Shown one piece after another: positions 28,150 through 40,875 of a stretch of DNA of 64,000 nucleotides. The notes below the pieces were generated by a model. That model did not search any database. It worked only from the letters and a program-made list of their open reading frames with translations, and was not told where the DNA came from. The DNA is from Hormiphora californensis (Eukaryota; Ctenophora; Tentaculata; Cydippida; Pleurobrachiidae), in assembly GCA_020137815.1 (NCBI GenBank), contig CM035355.1, positions 2,042,731 to 2,106,730 of the forward strand, in the 5' to 3' direction. The stretch's first letter is position 1. Each line of letters begins with the position of its first letter. Both the position numbers and the translations under genes were made by a program.

Positions 28150-29651
28150 TCAATCCTCAGGTCGATAAAGTTTGATGGGAAAGTTCTCTGTTATAAGATG
28201 GTCATCCTCCAGAACAATCACTAGGTTAACCTCAAACTCAATCTTGAAATTATTCGTTGCTGTGGTTACACACGTGAACAACCTGAAACACAATTATAAA
28301 CAAAAATAAAATTAGATTGAATAGAAGCTAAAACGTGATAAGAGCAGTTGGATAAAGTTTTGCAGCTTTACTGCTATGAAGGCGTCCTTACTTGGGGAAG
28401 ACCATATGTATTGGGATGGGCACATTTCTTATTATGTCCCCGTCTGCAATCTGAACATTTTGTATTTCCGTTGCATCCTTAGCATACCTGGATTGGAAAA
28501 AATAGTTTGATCTCGGCAACTAACAGAGTTAAGTAACTTCACGTTTTTATAGTGTCAGATCAATATGAAAGTTCCAAAACAAGTATTGTAGTTACAGTAT
28601 TTACCTACCCTTCAGCACAGCCACATGTTTCTACTCGAACAAGTTGGATCTCGATACTCTTTATAGGTTTAGCCGATGACTCTAGGATAATGTGGCCAGC
28701 CAGGGATTTCTCAATGTCACAAACAGCTCTGTCCAGTTTTCCACTGAACCGAAACTTGGGAACAGTCCTCGTGTGAGCGATATTTTCCAGAGACTCCGGA
28801 GTAATGAGGAACGGTATCTCGGGCTGATCCGGAGCTTTGGGGACTTTGCCCGCTGTGAGATAAGGGAATTAGTCGGAAAAACTAGATGTTTATAGTGTCC
28901 ATGCTAGTTAGTCACCACTCACCTGCAACGACGAATTCCAGCTGTTTTAAGATGGGTTTGCTAAGGTAACCACGCCGAATTTCTGCTTTTAGTGTGTACT
29001 GGATGCTAACAAACACCCCGTGATATGTGTCGTACAGAGGCCGAGTAGATTTGGTTGTTAGAGGAAACTCAAACGGAATTGTCGTTATACCTGTTGGAAA
29101 ATGTAGCAGGGGAAGAGTTATAAGAATGAGGTAAACAGACATCTCCCAAAGATTGAAGAAGTATCAGACTCAACTTTAAACTTACCACTTTGGACTTTTC
29201 CTGATTTGCTGACTTCCAAGTTAATTGAAATAAGCTGAATTGGTTTGACAGAGTTATAAAAGGCTTCAAAAAGTCCAACACTTTTGGAGCTGAGTTGCAT
29301 TGTTACTATTCCATCCAACTTCAAAAAGATTCCAGAGTGCGAGAATTCTGTAAAGAAATTCCGTTAAACTGTGTCCGGAGATATCCATTAAAACATTTTC
29401 AGAAAACGGCCATTTGCATTATGAATTTCAGTCGTTTTCTAATTTTCGTAGCTAGTGCGTTTCTCGGCCAACTTCAATTGGCTTAGGGGCTTAGGGCCCG
29501 TTCAAAAGTTATGACTGAGATCTTTAATTGGGGAATGAATGACTAGATTACCCGATTTGCTGTTTATAATCAGCGACCCCTTGACCGTCTCGCCAGGACA
29601 AAATGTTTTGCTGGCCTTTTTAAGCTTTATTTCCAAGTCAACACTTGCCAT
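28150..29651 (-). CDS. VPS26C: Retriever complex subunit VPS26C (DSCR3)
   Basis: Arrestin-fold subunit of Retriever, which recycles endosomal cargo with VPS35L and VPS29. Six exons: 29651-29552, about 29343-29186, about 29091-28923, about 28853-28605, about 28490-28391 and about 28285-28150. Family blocks appear in order: CPGETVKGSLII; VTMQLSSKSVGLFEAFYNSV; TIPFEFPLTTKSTRPLYDTY then HGVFVSIQYTLKAEI; QLVRVETCGCAEG; YAKDATEIQNVQIADGD; HLITENFPIKLYR. These match metazoan VPS26C rather than VPS26A/B. About 300 residues, full length. It starts about 183 bases upstream of MCM10 on the same strand. Confidence 0.93.
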
Positions 29652-30380
29652 TTTATGGCTATGAAACTTCCAGCCTTTCAAGAGAAAACGATCGGTTATT
29701 TATTTCCCCTCACGATTGCCACAGCCAGCAGATTTTGGCCTTCGTTCTTTAAAAAAAGGGGGAAAAAAGCGGGCGAGCTGCAAACAAAATTTTATTTTTA
29801 TTTGGATCGCGCGCATAAAAGGTGACGCGCAAAACCATAACGCGCATCTTCATTCACCAATCACCATATCGTCTTCTATTCATGACGATTCACTTCTCCG
29901 TATGTATCTCTCACTTGCCACCAGCCGCAACCATCCAACTTTTTATAAAACAAATAAAGACGCTAAATTTTCAAGTCAATCTGTACTGGTATAGACCACT
30001 AAAGTGTGGGGGTGTGAGTGTTTTAAAGGTATTGCGATGAATGTTCACTGTGTTCAAAATCATCACTGTTCTCTTTCTTTTGGAACGTATAACAAATCGT
30101 GTGGTTAGTGTCTTTCTCTCTCTTTTTGCCCTGCTAATTCTTGAACTTATCAGTATAACGTATGTTGGCCTTCCCCGTGTTGGTAGCTCGCCAGCTATCG
30201 CAGTGTAGCCAATGAGGGTGGCGGGACTTAAAAATAAACATTCTGTAAAAATAACAAATATATACGTAACGAATTAACAAATTTCTCGCACGTCTGCATC
30301 CCCCGGGCGCATCGAGTGTCCCCCACCCCTGCTGTTACAGTGTCCTTGTTCATCAGTGTTTGTCTCATCCTGCACCACAC
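29652..30380. other. Intergenic region, VPS26C 5' flank
   Basis: Contains several CGCGC-type stretches near 29810-29845 and AT-rich sequence. A promoter for VPS26C is expected here but I see no clear motif. No gene seen. Confidence 0.4.
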
Positions 30381-30639
30381 TCAGAGTGCAGTACCCCTCT
30401 CCAGATTCTGACGGATCTCCTCCGTATAATTTCCATAGAACCTCTCACACTTCTCATTGAACTTCTTGTTCCGTTCGTTAATGTAACTTATATCAGCATC
30501 ATCAACATGGGTTCGTCTCCTGCTGAACTTGGAACGCTTTGTGATTTGTCTCTCAACATCCGCTGCCATCTTGTCTATAGCAGACAACTCGTCACGACCT
30601 GGAGGAGGAGGAGAAGGGAGTTTTAGAGATAAATAGAGG

Positions 30640-30734
<95 letters not shown>

Positions 30735-32451
30735 ACTACATGTCGCGAGGTTAGGAGGGGGTAGGGAGAGGGTCGTTGGGCTGTTATACTGTCGTAACTT
30801 TTATCGTATGGGTTTTATGACGCAAATACATCTAGTAGATGTCAGATGATCTACTGCACACTACTAATACACACTTTCATCAAAACAAAGTAGCCATCTA
30901 TAGAAATTAACCAATCTTCTAAATCAGATACTAAAATCTAAACTACCTGTCTCGATAATTTGGCCTGCTTGAGGGTAGAAACTGTCTCCCATTCGCTGTC
31001 TCTGCCGCTCGTAAGCACTGTCATTAACCCTCAGCTGGCCCGTTATCCGCTCATACTGCCGGAAGTGGGACTGGGCAAAATCTGCGAATCCTGGGTCCGG
31101 ATTTTTCTTTTTCGCCCGACGACTATAGTACTCCAGCTCTTGAGCAGAGGCATCTGGTGAAAGAAGTTCATTGTCAGCAAAGTTAGTGGCTGACAAAGAG
31201 TAACGAGTAAATAAGGAGTATTTGTTATTTGTTAATCCCGACCACACCCTGCAGACCCTGAGTAATCCACCCAATCTCCGGGTATTCTAAATGTTTACTC
31301 GGACAGAAAGTAGTTAAAACGGTTGAAAATATAACGTCACAAAACAAGAAGTTTTGTAGTAACTACACTTACAGCTGTATTTAGGACGCAACACACGTTT
31401 CACGGAATCCCTGACGGGAAACCAATCATCAAACAACTACACTTACTCATATTCTTGACAATATCATAGTTAAGTCCATTCTTGTCAGCCTCCTCTCGGG
31501 ACTTCTGATCAGACAACTCCCACTCCAACCTTCTCCGTTTAGCCTCCCAGTTAGCTGGTAACTTGGATCGCTTCTCCTCTTCTTGCACCTGTGAAAGTAG
31601 TGGTGTGAGAAACACGATTTGTAAAGTAAAATTCAGCTTCAACCAGACAAAAATATCATAATTTGCATGTATAGTAAAATTCAGACCAGATTAATCTCGG
31701 TTTACCTCAATATGGTTCAGTTTGCGGCTCTCATTTCGTTTCATTTTTAGCATTCTGAGGATACTATTCTCATTGCTGGTGTCCACAGTTCCACTAGTGC
31801 TCTCCGTTTCGTGGATTAGGGGTGGGGGAAACTCACTCTCCTGATTTCCATCATCCTTCTTGTCTTCTGGAGTTGGTGGAGTCGAGTTGTTAGAAAGAAA
31901 GTGTTGAGGAATTTAAAATTATTCTGAGTACGAAAAACATTGTCAGTTTCTTGTCAGTTAACTTACCTGATGATTTGCTGGATCCCTGACCCTCTCCACT
32001 CTTAGTTTTCTTCTTCTTCTTGTTCTGACTGCTACCTGCCTGGGCTTGTTGTCCATGCTGCTGACCCCTACTCGTACCGGGCTGTTCTTCAACCGCTGCT
32101 GTTACCTGACAAATGGGATGGTTAGTAAACTTGGATCCCTGCTGGCACACTTGCCTTGATCGGCCCTGTCTCACCGCACCCCGGTAAGGAACAGAAGGGT
32201 TAGAACAAGCTGGCACTACCAGAAAACATACAGCTGTATTAGAGATTAGGCAGCACTATTAAACTTGTCATTGAGAGTTAAACCTGTTCAGGTTGGACCT
32301 CCATGGCAGGAGGAGGGTTCATGGCATCCTCTGTTTCTGCCTCACTCTCCGAACTGAAGTTATCCTCTTGTTCCTCCATTTCATTAGGTTCCAGGGGCCT
32401 CCCGATACCACTATCCGTGTCACTGTCACTGATGTATCCCGCGTCAGACAT
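30381..32451 (-). CDS. SYF2: Pre-mRNA splicing factor SYF2
   Basis: Spliceosome component of the NineTeen complex family, acting in the nucleus. Six exons: 32451-about 32285, about 32108-31967, about 31875-31706, about 31590-31448, about 31154-30949 and about 30600-30381. The N-terminus is acidic and low-complexity ([14 protein letters not shown], then [14 protein letters not shown]). The SYF2 domain follows: [90 protein letters not shown] and [21 protein letters not shown], which matches the conserved end. Phases look consistent. An (AG)n tract fills part of the last intron. Confidence 0.93.
30636..30732. repeat. (AG)n microsatellite in a SYF2 intron
   Basis: About 48 AG dinucleotides between SYF2 exons 5 and 6. 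Confidence 0.95.
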
Positions 32452-32972
32452 GATCTGTTTGTGTGTCCTGGAAGGGGGAATGGGTGTTATGTGGGGGTAG
32501 CGGAGGGCCGGTTATGGGGTATGAATTAGGGGGAGTGGAGTGTTATGGGGAATGTGGAGGAATAATAGAGTTCTGGGAGGGGTGTTGAGTTAGGAGGGGT
32601 ACATGGTTGGCGAAGAGTGGCTACTTACCCTCTAGCTTTCTGACTGTTGCAATGATCGTCTTACGTCATTCGTTACACATACTCATGTAAAATAGCGCTA
32701 GAAAGGTAGTGATGTTAGGAACTCGTTAGGAAATAATCAAATGGACAAGATGAATTGGATTTACTCCAAATAAATTAATAAAAACCAATATAAGAAAAAC
32801 CAGCTTTCTCCAATCTTCACAATGTAGCACTTATCTCTCTCATTGTATAGAAACACAATAGTCGCTTAACACATAACGTTATCACCGAGTAACACTTGAA
32901 ATAGGTAAAGAAAAAAAACATCAACAAAAACAACAACAACCCCTTCCAATCCCGATATATAGTAGAAAAAGT

Positions 32973-35900
32973 TTATTTTTTCTTTCGTTTCCTATTTCTT
33001 CGCTTGGCAGAAGATTGTGTTGGTTGCTCCCCAGCAGCTGATGTTCCCTGTTGCTGTTGGCCTTGTTTTTGCTGTTTCTTAGCTTTACCTAAGATATCCT
33101 GTTCCATCTCTTTTAAGATATCATCAAATGTTCTGCGGGAAAGGAGTTATAGAAGAGAGGTAAAGAAAAAGGGTTAGAATGTATTTGTTCATACTGTTAT
33201 TATTATATAGTTCTTCAGACTCGTGCACCACGAGCAAGAAAGTCACACTTACTTGTTTTGTCCTCTTAGCGCGAACTGTATCTGATGGGTGTATGGGACA
33301 ACTCGAATACCCTGAAAAGGGGAGGGAAATTAGGAGAGAATTCAACACAAGTCAGTAGTGGTTCCAAGTGAAGAGGAAGGGCATTCAGGGCAAATAAAAG
33401 AAACAAAAGATTTAGCAAACTACTACAGACTATTATAGAGACAGGGCGTGTATTAGGTGTGGTTGCATGATTCTGCTAAAGTATGTGAAATGTGAATATA
33501 ATACAGCACCACTGAGTGTATACGATGATAACACACACTGCACCTCTCTACTCACTAAATGCTGAAACGGTGTGCTTTCACTTCCATCCGCGCGTCCACA
33601 TCTCACACCACGTTTCGCGCGCACCCCCGCTCGACTCCGAGACATGTCGAGGGACGAGGGACGTTACCCAACACACAATCAATGACAATACCCAGGAGAC
33701 AAGGCTAAAAGCATTCCTATTTCTAATGCTTATAGACATGATTTCAACACAGTGGACAACAGCAAACACTCAACAAGGCCTTGCAAGGGGGTCTAGTGAG
33801 GGTCTATACTCTATAATGACTCTGACGGGGGGGGGGGGGGGGGGGGTGTTCTGACAAGGTTGTCATTTCTAACCTGACATATGATCCAGTCGGAGACGTT
33901 ATACACAGTTCCATTTCGACAGGCAAAGTAACTGATATACAGACCCATGTAGCGAGTTTCAGCCCATATATCATTCTGAACGGAGAACATAGTTTGGCAA
34001 AGTGCCCAAACGAGATAGATTTTGTTCCGCGGTGAGAAAATATTATTCAAACACCCCCGAAAGAGTATATTTCCCCAGCTTCCCCTACCTCTTTAACAGG
34101 ATGATCAGTGTTACACTCGCTACAATGTCTTGTCAGTGATTTATCTGATATCGGGGTAATCTTGTGTACCTTACCACAACCCCCACACGGCAGAGTATCA
34201 CGGTACATCTCATACAGTCGGGTCATCATTGTCTCAACATCTGCTGCAAACTCTTCAGGGGATATCAGGCCTGAGTCGAACTCCTGAGAGTGGGAGATGT
34301 GGTAAAGTTCTTAGTGGGGAAGACAATTTGGGAGGTTGAGAGATATATCTGCTTGATCGATTTGTAGAAAAAGGAATTAAAAACTTGGGTGTTAGCTTGT
34401 CACGGGACGTCACCCACACACTGTACAGACTATAACAGGGGGCATGATATATACCCACCAGGAAGCGACCGAATATTCGGTTCGGTTCGGTTCGGTAGGA
34501 AATTTTGGCCGAACCACCGAATTTTTTGGTCAAAAAATGCCCAGAAATCAGGCTTTTTCATGCAAAATTTTTCAATTATTTCACGAAAATTTTATGGATT
34601 TCAATGTCAATTTCGCCGTATTAACCCTATTTCGAATCGGTGGTGCTATGTGGAAATGATTTCGCTAGTTAGCTGGTTCGATATGGATTGATTTGATACC
34701 TGAATTCCCGTCGAATCGTGTCCTCATGATCTGAGAGGGTCAACAAATTCAGAAATTTTTCAAAAAATTCATGGAGAGCACCGATCAAGGTGTTAAGAAT
34801 CATTCTCTGAAATTTTGTAAAAAAGTTTGGAAAATATTTCAAAGTCAATTTTATGGAAAATTTTCTATGTCAATTTTTGCGTACGAATCGTGTTTCGAAT
34901 CGGTATTGCTAAGCGGGAGTGATGTTGGTAATTAGTGGGTCCGAGATGGATTGTGCTGATACGTGATCCCCCATCAAATCTAATTAGGAAGTTTAGGGGA
35001 AACGATTCATGTTTGAATAAATCCTGCTAATTAGCGAGAGCACTGCCGCATAGCATCACCGATTCGCAACACGATTCGTACGGCAAAATTGACATAGAAT
35101 TTTTTTTCCGAAATTGACTTTGAAATATTTTACAAAGTTTTTTCACAAAATTAAATGTTTCTCTAAAAATTCATGGAGAGCATCGATCAAGGTATTGAGA
35201 ATCATTACCTGAAATTTTGTGAAATTTTTTTGTGAAAAATATTTTAAGTAAATTATAGTATACGAATCGTGTTTCTAATCGACAATGCTAAACGGGAGTG
35301 ATGTTGGTAATTAGTGGGTCCGAGATGGATTGTGCTGATACGTGATCCCCCATCAAATCTAATTAGGAAATTTAGAGAGAGTACACGATTCATGGTTTGT
35401 TTAATCCTGCTAATTAGCAATACCATTCCCGTATAGCATTGCCGATTCGAAACACGATTCGTACGCAAAAATTGACATAGAAAATTTACGATAAAATTGA
35501 CTTTGAAAATTTTTTCACAAAATTGACTTTGAAATTTTTTTCAAACATTTTTTAACAAAATTTCAGAGAATGATTCTCAATACCTTGATCGGTGCTCTCC
35601 ATGACTTTTTAGAGAAACATTTATACAGAAAAAGTTTTGTATGGTTCGGTTCGGTTCGGTTACCGAAATTCGGTTCGGTTCGGTTCGGTTCGGTTCGGTA
35701 AAAAAGTTTTTCAAATTCGGTTCGGTTCGGTTCGGTGGAAAAAAACCCGGTTCGGTCGTTTCCTGATACCCACTCACAACACACCTGTCTCTTCTCAGGA
35801 TCCCCAACTGTCTCGAATGCCTTGCCGAGGACTTTAAAGGCTCCATCAGCTCCAGGATGGCTCGTCTTGTCAGGGTGGACCAGAATTGCCATTTGTCTGT

Positions 35901-37218
35901 ACGATTTCTTAATATCCACCTGGCGTGTTACATGGTGTGAGAACGGAGACGTGTCTTTGAACGGGAATATAAAACATGAGTAATGCCAGATATCTCTGTA
36001 TTTGTCCTACAAAAGAGGAACAGCGTGTGCAGCATTACAGTCATGTAGTACGACAAATCAGTACAAATTTGTTGCAAAATGGAGTTGATTATTGACAATG
36101 TACCTGATTTGCATCAGGATGTACGCAGAAGATAGCGTAGGGGTTGCTGTTACCGACCAGGTGTGTGACACACTCCTCAGCTGGGAAATAATGGGGGTAA
36201 TTAGCGGGGGTAATTAGCGGCTAATTATTGGGGTATCCAATTAGTGTTTTGACAATAATGCTGAAATAAGCTGAAGTAATAATACAATAAGGGAAGTAAT
36301 GCCATACTTGTCTTGGGTATGTCCTGGGTGAATCCCTCGCCCGGTTCCCGTTTTGGTCCAGGAGGGGCACCTCCACCTGGTCTCCTCCTAAACAACCCAT
36401 CCTCCTCTCCCTCTGTACCCTCTTCCCCCGGATTAGGGGGCGGAGGGGCAGCTTTTCCATACAACACAAAGTTCTTAACACCTGAAGTAGTTGTTTTGTT
36501 TAGCCACTACTTGTTTTTAAAGTGAGAAAAATAAGATTGTTGAGGTGCGTATGAGTGGCCCAGTTCCCCGATTTTATTCTTGTGCCTGGAATTATAGAAA
36601 CTAGAAATCAGAAAGGGAAACGGAGTGCCCAGTATAACAATTGTACAAGAGAATTGAGAAGACTGGGAAAGAGAAGAGACTGCTATACCAGTCATGATTT
36701 GTATACTACTGGTGCTAAAAACCAATTACAGATGCTAAGAAGCAATTACAGATGCAAGCAACTGTGTAAGGGCATTGCCCCTAAACTATTTAGTACAGTC
36801 CTGTCTCTTTCATAGTTAGAGACCTATCCTTGCCCCCCCCCCCCTTTGCTCACCTATACAGAAGTAAACACAGAACAGAATCGGAGTCTTGACACACCAC
36901 CATACTGCCTGGAGAGAAAAGAGGTAGTTTTACAATTACAAAACCCGGTATAGCACCATGAAACTCTGTAACATCCAATTAGAGTTGTACCCCCTACTAT
37001 ACCGTGCCCGGCACGGTGAAACTTTTACAAATGTAAAGTAGGGTTATAACATAACTTTTACAAATGTAAAGTAGGGTTATGACATAACTTTTACAAATGT
37101 AAAGTAGGGTTATAACATAACAAACCTTGAGGACTGTTTTAATGAGAATGAACACCAGACATGAGACGAGGAGGAGGACGTTAAGTGAGATGTTTACAAT
37201 GCTTCCCCATGACACCAT
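32973..37218 (-). CDS. DNAJC14: DnaJ homolog of the DNAJC14 type
   Basis: Membrane-anchored J-domain co-chaperone. Exons in order: 37218-about 37125 (MVSWGSIVNIS plus a transmembrane helix), about 36910-36853 (second hydrophobic segment), about 36481-36314 (Gly/Pro-rich), about 36180-36107 (start of J domain, GNSNPYAIFCVHPDANQ), about 35917-35785 (KKSYRQMAILVHPDKTSHPG with intact HPD), 34284-34091 (TLPCGGCGKVHKI and RHCSECNTDH, zinc-ribbon-like), 33986-33874 (NDIWAETRYMGLYISYFAC, NGTVYNVSDW), 33311-33255, and 33135-32973 (basic, Gln-rich tail). The last domains match the Jiv90 region of DNAJC14. At about 290 residues it is much shorter than human DNAJC14. A hAT-like element sits in the intron between 35785 and 34284. 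Confidence 0.82.
34451..35773. mobile_element. Non-autonomous hAT-like element with 8-bp target duplication
   Basis: Termini CAGGAAGCGACCGAA (34459) and its near-complement TTCGGTCGTTTCCTG (ending 35765), flanked on both sides by the same 8 bases, ATACCCAC (34451-34458 and 35766-35773). An 8-bp duplication and a CA-starting terminus fit the hAT superfamily. Subterminal arrays of TTCGG pentamers lie at both ends. The interior has a direct repeat (around 34917-34990 and 35295-35370) and long AT-rich inverted segments. No transposase ORF is present. It lies in an intron of the DNAJC14-like gene. Confidence 0.88.
37020..37115. repeat. 33-bp tandem repeat, three copies
   Basis: Three copies of a unit beginning ACTTTTACAAATGTAAAGTA, in the first intron of the DNAJC14-like gene. 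Confidence 0.9.
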
Positions 37219-37377
37219 CCGAACTCAGAGTACCCCAGAGAGAAAGGGAGAGGATCGGTAACTGGAGTACCCCAGAGAGAGAGGGAAGGGATCGGTAACT
37301 GGAGTACTCTTGTTATATCAGCACTGTCAGCATTAGTTGTGTTATCGTCTCTCACCCCACCACCGGCCTTATCATGA

Positions 37378-37765
37378 TAGCTAGAGTGGGGAGTTAATGG
37401 TTGTTATGGAGACAGGGAGTTAATAGTTGTCAAAGGCAGGGAGTTAATCGTTGTCCTGGAGACAGGAGAGGCAGTTAACAGGTTGTTATGGAGGCAGGGA
37501 GTTAATGGTTGTCCTGGAGACAGGAGAGAGATTTAATGGTTGTCATGGAGACAGGAGAGGGAGTTAATGGTTGTCATGGAGACAGGGAGTTAATGGTTGT
37601 CATGGAGACAGGAGAGGGAGTTAATGGTTGTCATGGAGACAGGGAGTTAATGGTTGTCATGGAGACAGGAGAGGGAGTTAATGGTTGTCATGGAGACAGG
37701 GAGTTAATGGTTGTCATGGCCTGGGCAGGGGCCAGGGAGTTAATGGTTGTCAAGGGCAAGGGAGA
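37378..37765. repeat. Minisatellite with GTTAATGGTTGTCATGGAGA units
   Basis: Two alternating unit lengths (about 27 and 33 bases), more than ten copies, between the U2AF1 3' end and the DNAJC14-like 5' end. An ORF reads through but is repeat-derived. Confidence 0.9.
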
Positions 37766-38053
37766 AGCCTGTCACGGCTGTGTAGCAGTGATAATTATGA
37801 TACAACAGATAAAGGCAGGTTTTACATTTATGGTCTGATATATATTGTACGACTTACGAGTGAGTAAGAGAATCTATGACATAACTATAGGTACCAATGG
37901 TAATATAAACTTGTTGCATCTTCCACAGATCACAACACAGCAGCGGACAGTAAAAAAAGATAGCCGTTCATCGTCCTTCTCAGTTCTCTCTCATAACACC
38001 AGTCACATCTTTCTTCTCCCTCTCTCTCCCCTCTTTATCTTTCTCTCTCCTCT

Positions 38054-40098
38054 TCACATGTAGAGTCGGCCGCTGAGTTTATGATTTGCTTTGTGCTTCT
38101 TCTTCTTCTTCTTGTGTTTCTTGTGCTTCTTCCTCTCAGGGGAGGAATCTGAGGATCCTGAACCAGATGAAACAGCAGCAGCTGCAGGAGAGGATGTCTT
38201 CTCTACTATCGCCTGTGTAGTGGGAAGAGTTATTATTTAGCCGTAATCTTATCGCCAGCCGAGGCAGCTTTTGGTTTCGATTAATTTAGGGAAAGGTGTT
38301 GAAGGTAGCGACACTCTGATATTTGAGGCTTTTAGCCGAGATGTCAGAACCCTTGCTCAATCAACAGTTGGGGCAAGACTATCAACTGTAAAATATAATA
38401 CACAGGGTGCAAACAAAAATTGTGTTCTTACGTTATTCAATTTCCGTCCGTATAACGTTCTCCTTAGTTTCTTGCTGATCGGCTTCAGGTGCATGAAATT
38501 ACAAAACCCTGAAAAGACAAAATTAACTCTGGGTCTACCGGGGACTTATATATTACTATTTAGTTCCCAGAGAAAGTGAGGGGGGACAAACAAACATACT
38601 TCTCCATAATTATCACTCAGATATTATCAGGTGCCTGTATACATAACACCGTGAAAATGTGTTACACTTACACACTGCCGCCCTGTTTGATGAACTGCAA
38701 CACTAGGTATAACTTCCTAGATGCTACAAGGGGGAGGCGGGCGAATCGTTATCAATGTTGATATTGTACCGAGATAGATATATAGATGGGGTATAAAATA
38801 TAGAATCAGAGAGATAGAGAAAGAGAGAGAAAGAGAGAGAAAGTGAGAGGATATATTATCGGAGTCGTACCTGCACGGGAGCACTCGCCCATTTCATACT
38901 GCCTACAGCAGGCCTCACGGAAATCCGTAACCGGCGATAACTCAGCTCGGATTGGCGCACCGTTATACCTTGTAGTGAAGGGTATTTTATTGCAAAATAT
39001 CTTGCTCCCTCTAGATTCTTTAGTCTAGACTCGTGCCTGTCAAGTAACTATATCTCTGCCCCACCCAACCACCCACGAAGATCATCTAGGAATGTGAGTC
39101 TCCCTCCCTAGTGCCCCTTATAGAAAACTAACTATCCCTTCAGCCCCTACCGCCGCTTTTAGAAACACAAACCATCATACCATCGATTGTGACCCCCTCC
39201 CGATATAATAGCACCCACTATAAAAAACAACCTAACGTCTAGAACATACCATCGGTTGTTGAGCGCCTGTACACATGGTTTAGATGAGACTTCTTTAACA
39301 AACTTTATGTACACATTTCCCATCAAGTGATCGCCCAGATTATCACACACGTTCATTTCATCAATCTCACCTGACAGAAGTAGAAGGGGTTGACTGACAG
39401 CATATCATGGTTATTGGGTACTAAAATATTCATACATCATTGTTGTTTCATTTGCTGAACTGTGTAGTGTGTTCTAGCTAGATTTGTCATTAAATCAAAA
39501 AGTATTGGATCCTTACCGTATTCCTCTTCTATCTCGACAAAGACATCCTCGAAAAAAGTATCAAAGTTGTCCTGGAGCTGGTTGTCCGAATAAGGTGAAA
39601 CTGAAGTGAGATAGAAGGATAGGAAAATGGAAATAACAAGAGAATAAGGTGAAACTGAAGAGAGCAGAAGGATAGGGAAATATAAATAGCAAGAGACAGA
39701 ATGAAATCAAATCTCCCGCCCTTTTCATATATATTATGTGCCCAACTACACAGAAAATACACCAAACACGGAAACCATTATACTGCCTTTTACTGGCCCT
39801 GAATTACTGTACTAAATACTAAAGTGTCTAACAACTAAAACATATCTAAATATGCCTGTTAACAGTCGCATTTAGATATCTTTTAGTTCTTACTTCCAAG
39901 TCCTGCTGGATCGAGTATAGCGTTAGTCACGGCAGGTGATTTGTACATGTTGACCAGGACAATGGTCTGGGAGAATGTGGGCCGGTTGTGTATTCGGGTA
40001 CAGGTGTCACCATGCCTACAGGCACCTATCTTAAAATAAAATGTGCAGTTAACTTTATCCTTCTCCGTACCAAATATCGATGCCAGGTACTCGGCCAT
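38054..40098 (-). CDS. U2AF1: Splicing factor U2AF small subunit
   Basis: Recognises the AG at 3' splice sites as a partner of U2AF2. Five or six exons: 40098-about 39889, about 39601-39517, about 39371-39245, about 38971-38871, about 38505-38433 and about 38214-38054. Order of domains: [20 protein letters not shown] and CCCH zinc finger 1 ([20 protein letters not shown]), RRM of the UHM type ([53 protein letters not shown]), zinc finger 2 ([16 protein letters not shown] then [11 protein letters not shown]), then [11 protein letters not shown]. Phases agree at every junction. The tail lacks the usual Arg-Ser/Gly run; it has Ser/Ala-rich sequence followed by [14 protein letters not shown] and ends RLYM. 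It starts 305 bases upstream of the previous gene's end. Confidence 0.95.
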
Positions 40099-40104
40099 CC
40101 TAGA

Positions 40105-40270
40105 ACAAGGGTGGGGGAATGTTAATACAGCGTGTTAACACAACTAGTTAACATCCTAGATCGGTGGGGGGAATGTTAATACAGTGTGTTAACACAAATT
40201 AAATAGTTAATATCCTAGATCGGTGGGGGGAATGTTAATACAGTGTGTTAACACAAATAGTTAACACATG
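40105..40270. repeat. About 65-bp tandem repeat, three copies
   Basis: Copies contain ATCGGTGGGGGGAATGTTAA and GTGTGTTAACACAAA. They lie between U2AF1 and the NDUFB10-like gene. Confidence 0.85.
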
Positions 40271-40402
40271 AGCATGGGGTTGTTGACACTGTACAAAGAT
40301 AGAGGTGTATTAGAAAGATTGGTATTACACAACAATATTCTAACTCCATTTCATTGTCTCAACATCACAGTACAAAATAACTTAATTCACCACACATTGT
40401 CT

Positions 40403-40875
40403 TTATCCTTGACTGCCGTACTTTGCCTTGTACACGTTCAAACATGCAAAGTAATCTTCCACAATACCCCTGCAGGAAGCCTTGTAATCAGTTAGATTGT
40501 TGATCCAGCAGTTAGTTGCCGCTTCGTTGTAAGCTGATACTGTCATCCTATCCTTGTACATTTCACTCTTGTACCTAGGAGAAAGCAGAGGTTTGTTGTC
40601 GAATTCAAATTCAAATAAATTAAACACAATAATGAACATAGGAGATGCATTTCACAGCAAGGTGAGACACTTTGTTCTTACCAATTCTGGTAGCGACGGA
40701 ATTGTACACTCAGGCTTTCTTTTCCATCCTCGTTGAATGCCCGTTTGAAATCTCGGGCAATTTTTCGGTCAGAATCAAAATACTTGGCAGCGGCTCCAGT
40801 GCTGTCGGGCTGGTTATCAGGGAGGGTTGTACCGAACTCCTTTAAGGTGTTTCGGTCATGAGGCTGCCGTAACAT
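40403..40875 (-). CDS. NDUFB10-like subunit of respiratory complex I
   Basis: Two exons, 40875-about 40682 and 40573-40403, joined through a split Trp codon (QNW|YKSEM). About 120 residues. The C-terminal part has Cys at NCW and SCR eleven residues apart, then Tyr at fixed distances (VYKAKYG). The same Cys spacing and Tyr positions occur in the NDUFB10 (PDSW) family as I recall it, whose Cys form disulphides in the intermembrane space. The N-terminal part is less convincing. An alternative is another small mitochondrial Cys-motif protein. No separate targeting peptide is seen, as usual for NDUFB10. Confidence 0.5.

Noticed and set aside
33829-33846. Poly-G run as a possible quadruplex regulatory site
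   Set aside because: A single homopolymer in an intron; likely a sequencing-sensitive simple repeat.
37509-37838. ORF with repeated GVNGCHGDRELMVVMETGE
   Set aside because: Direct reading of a minisatellite; no start context or homology.
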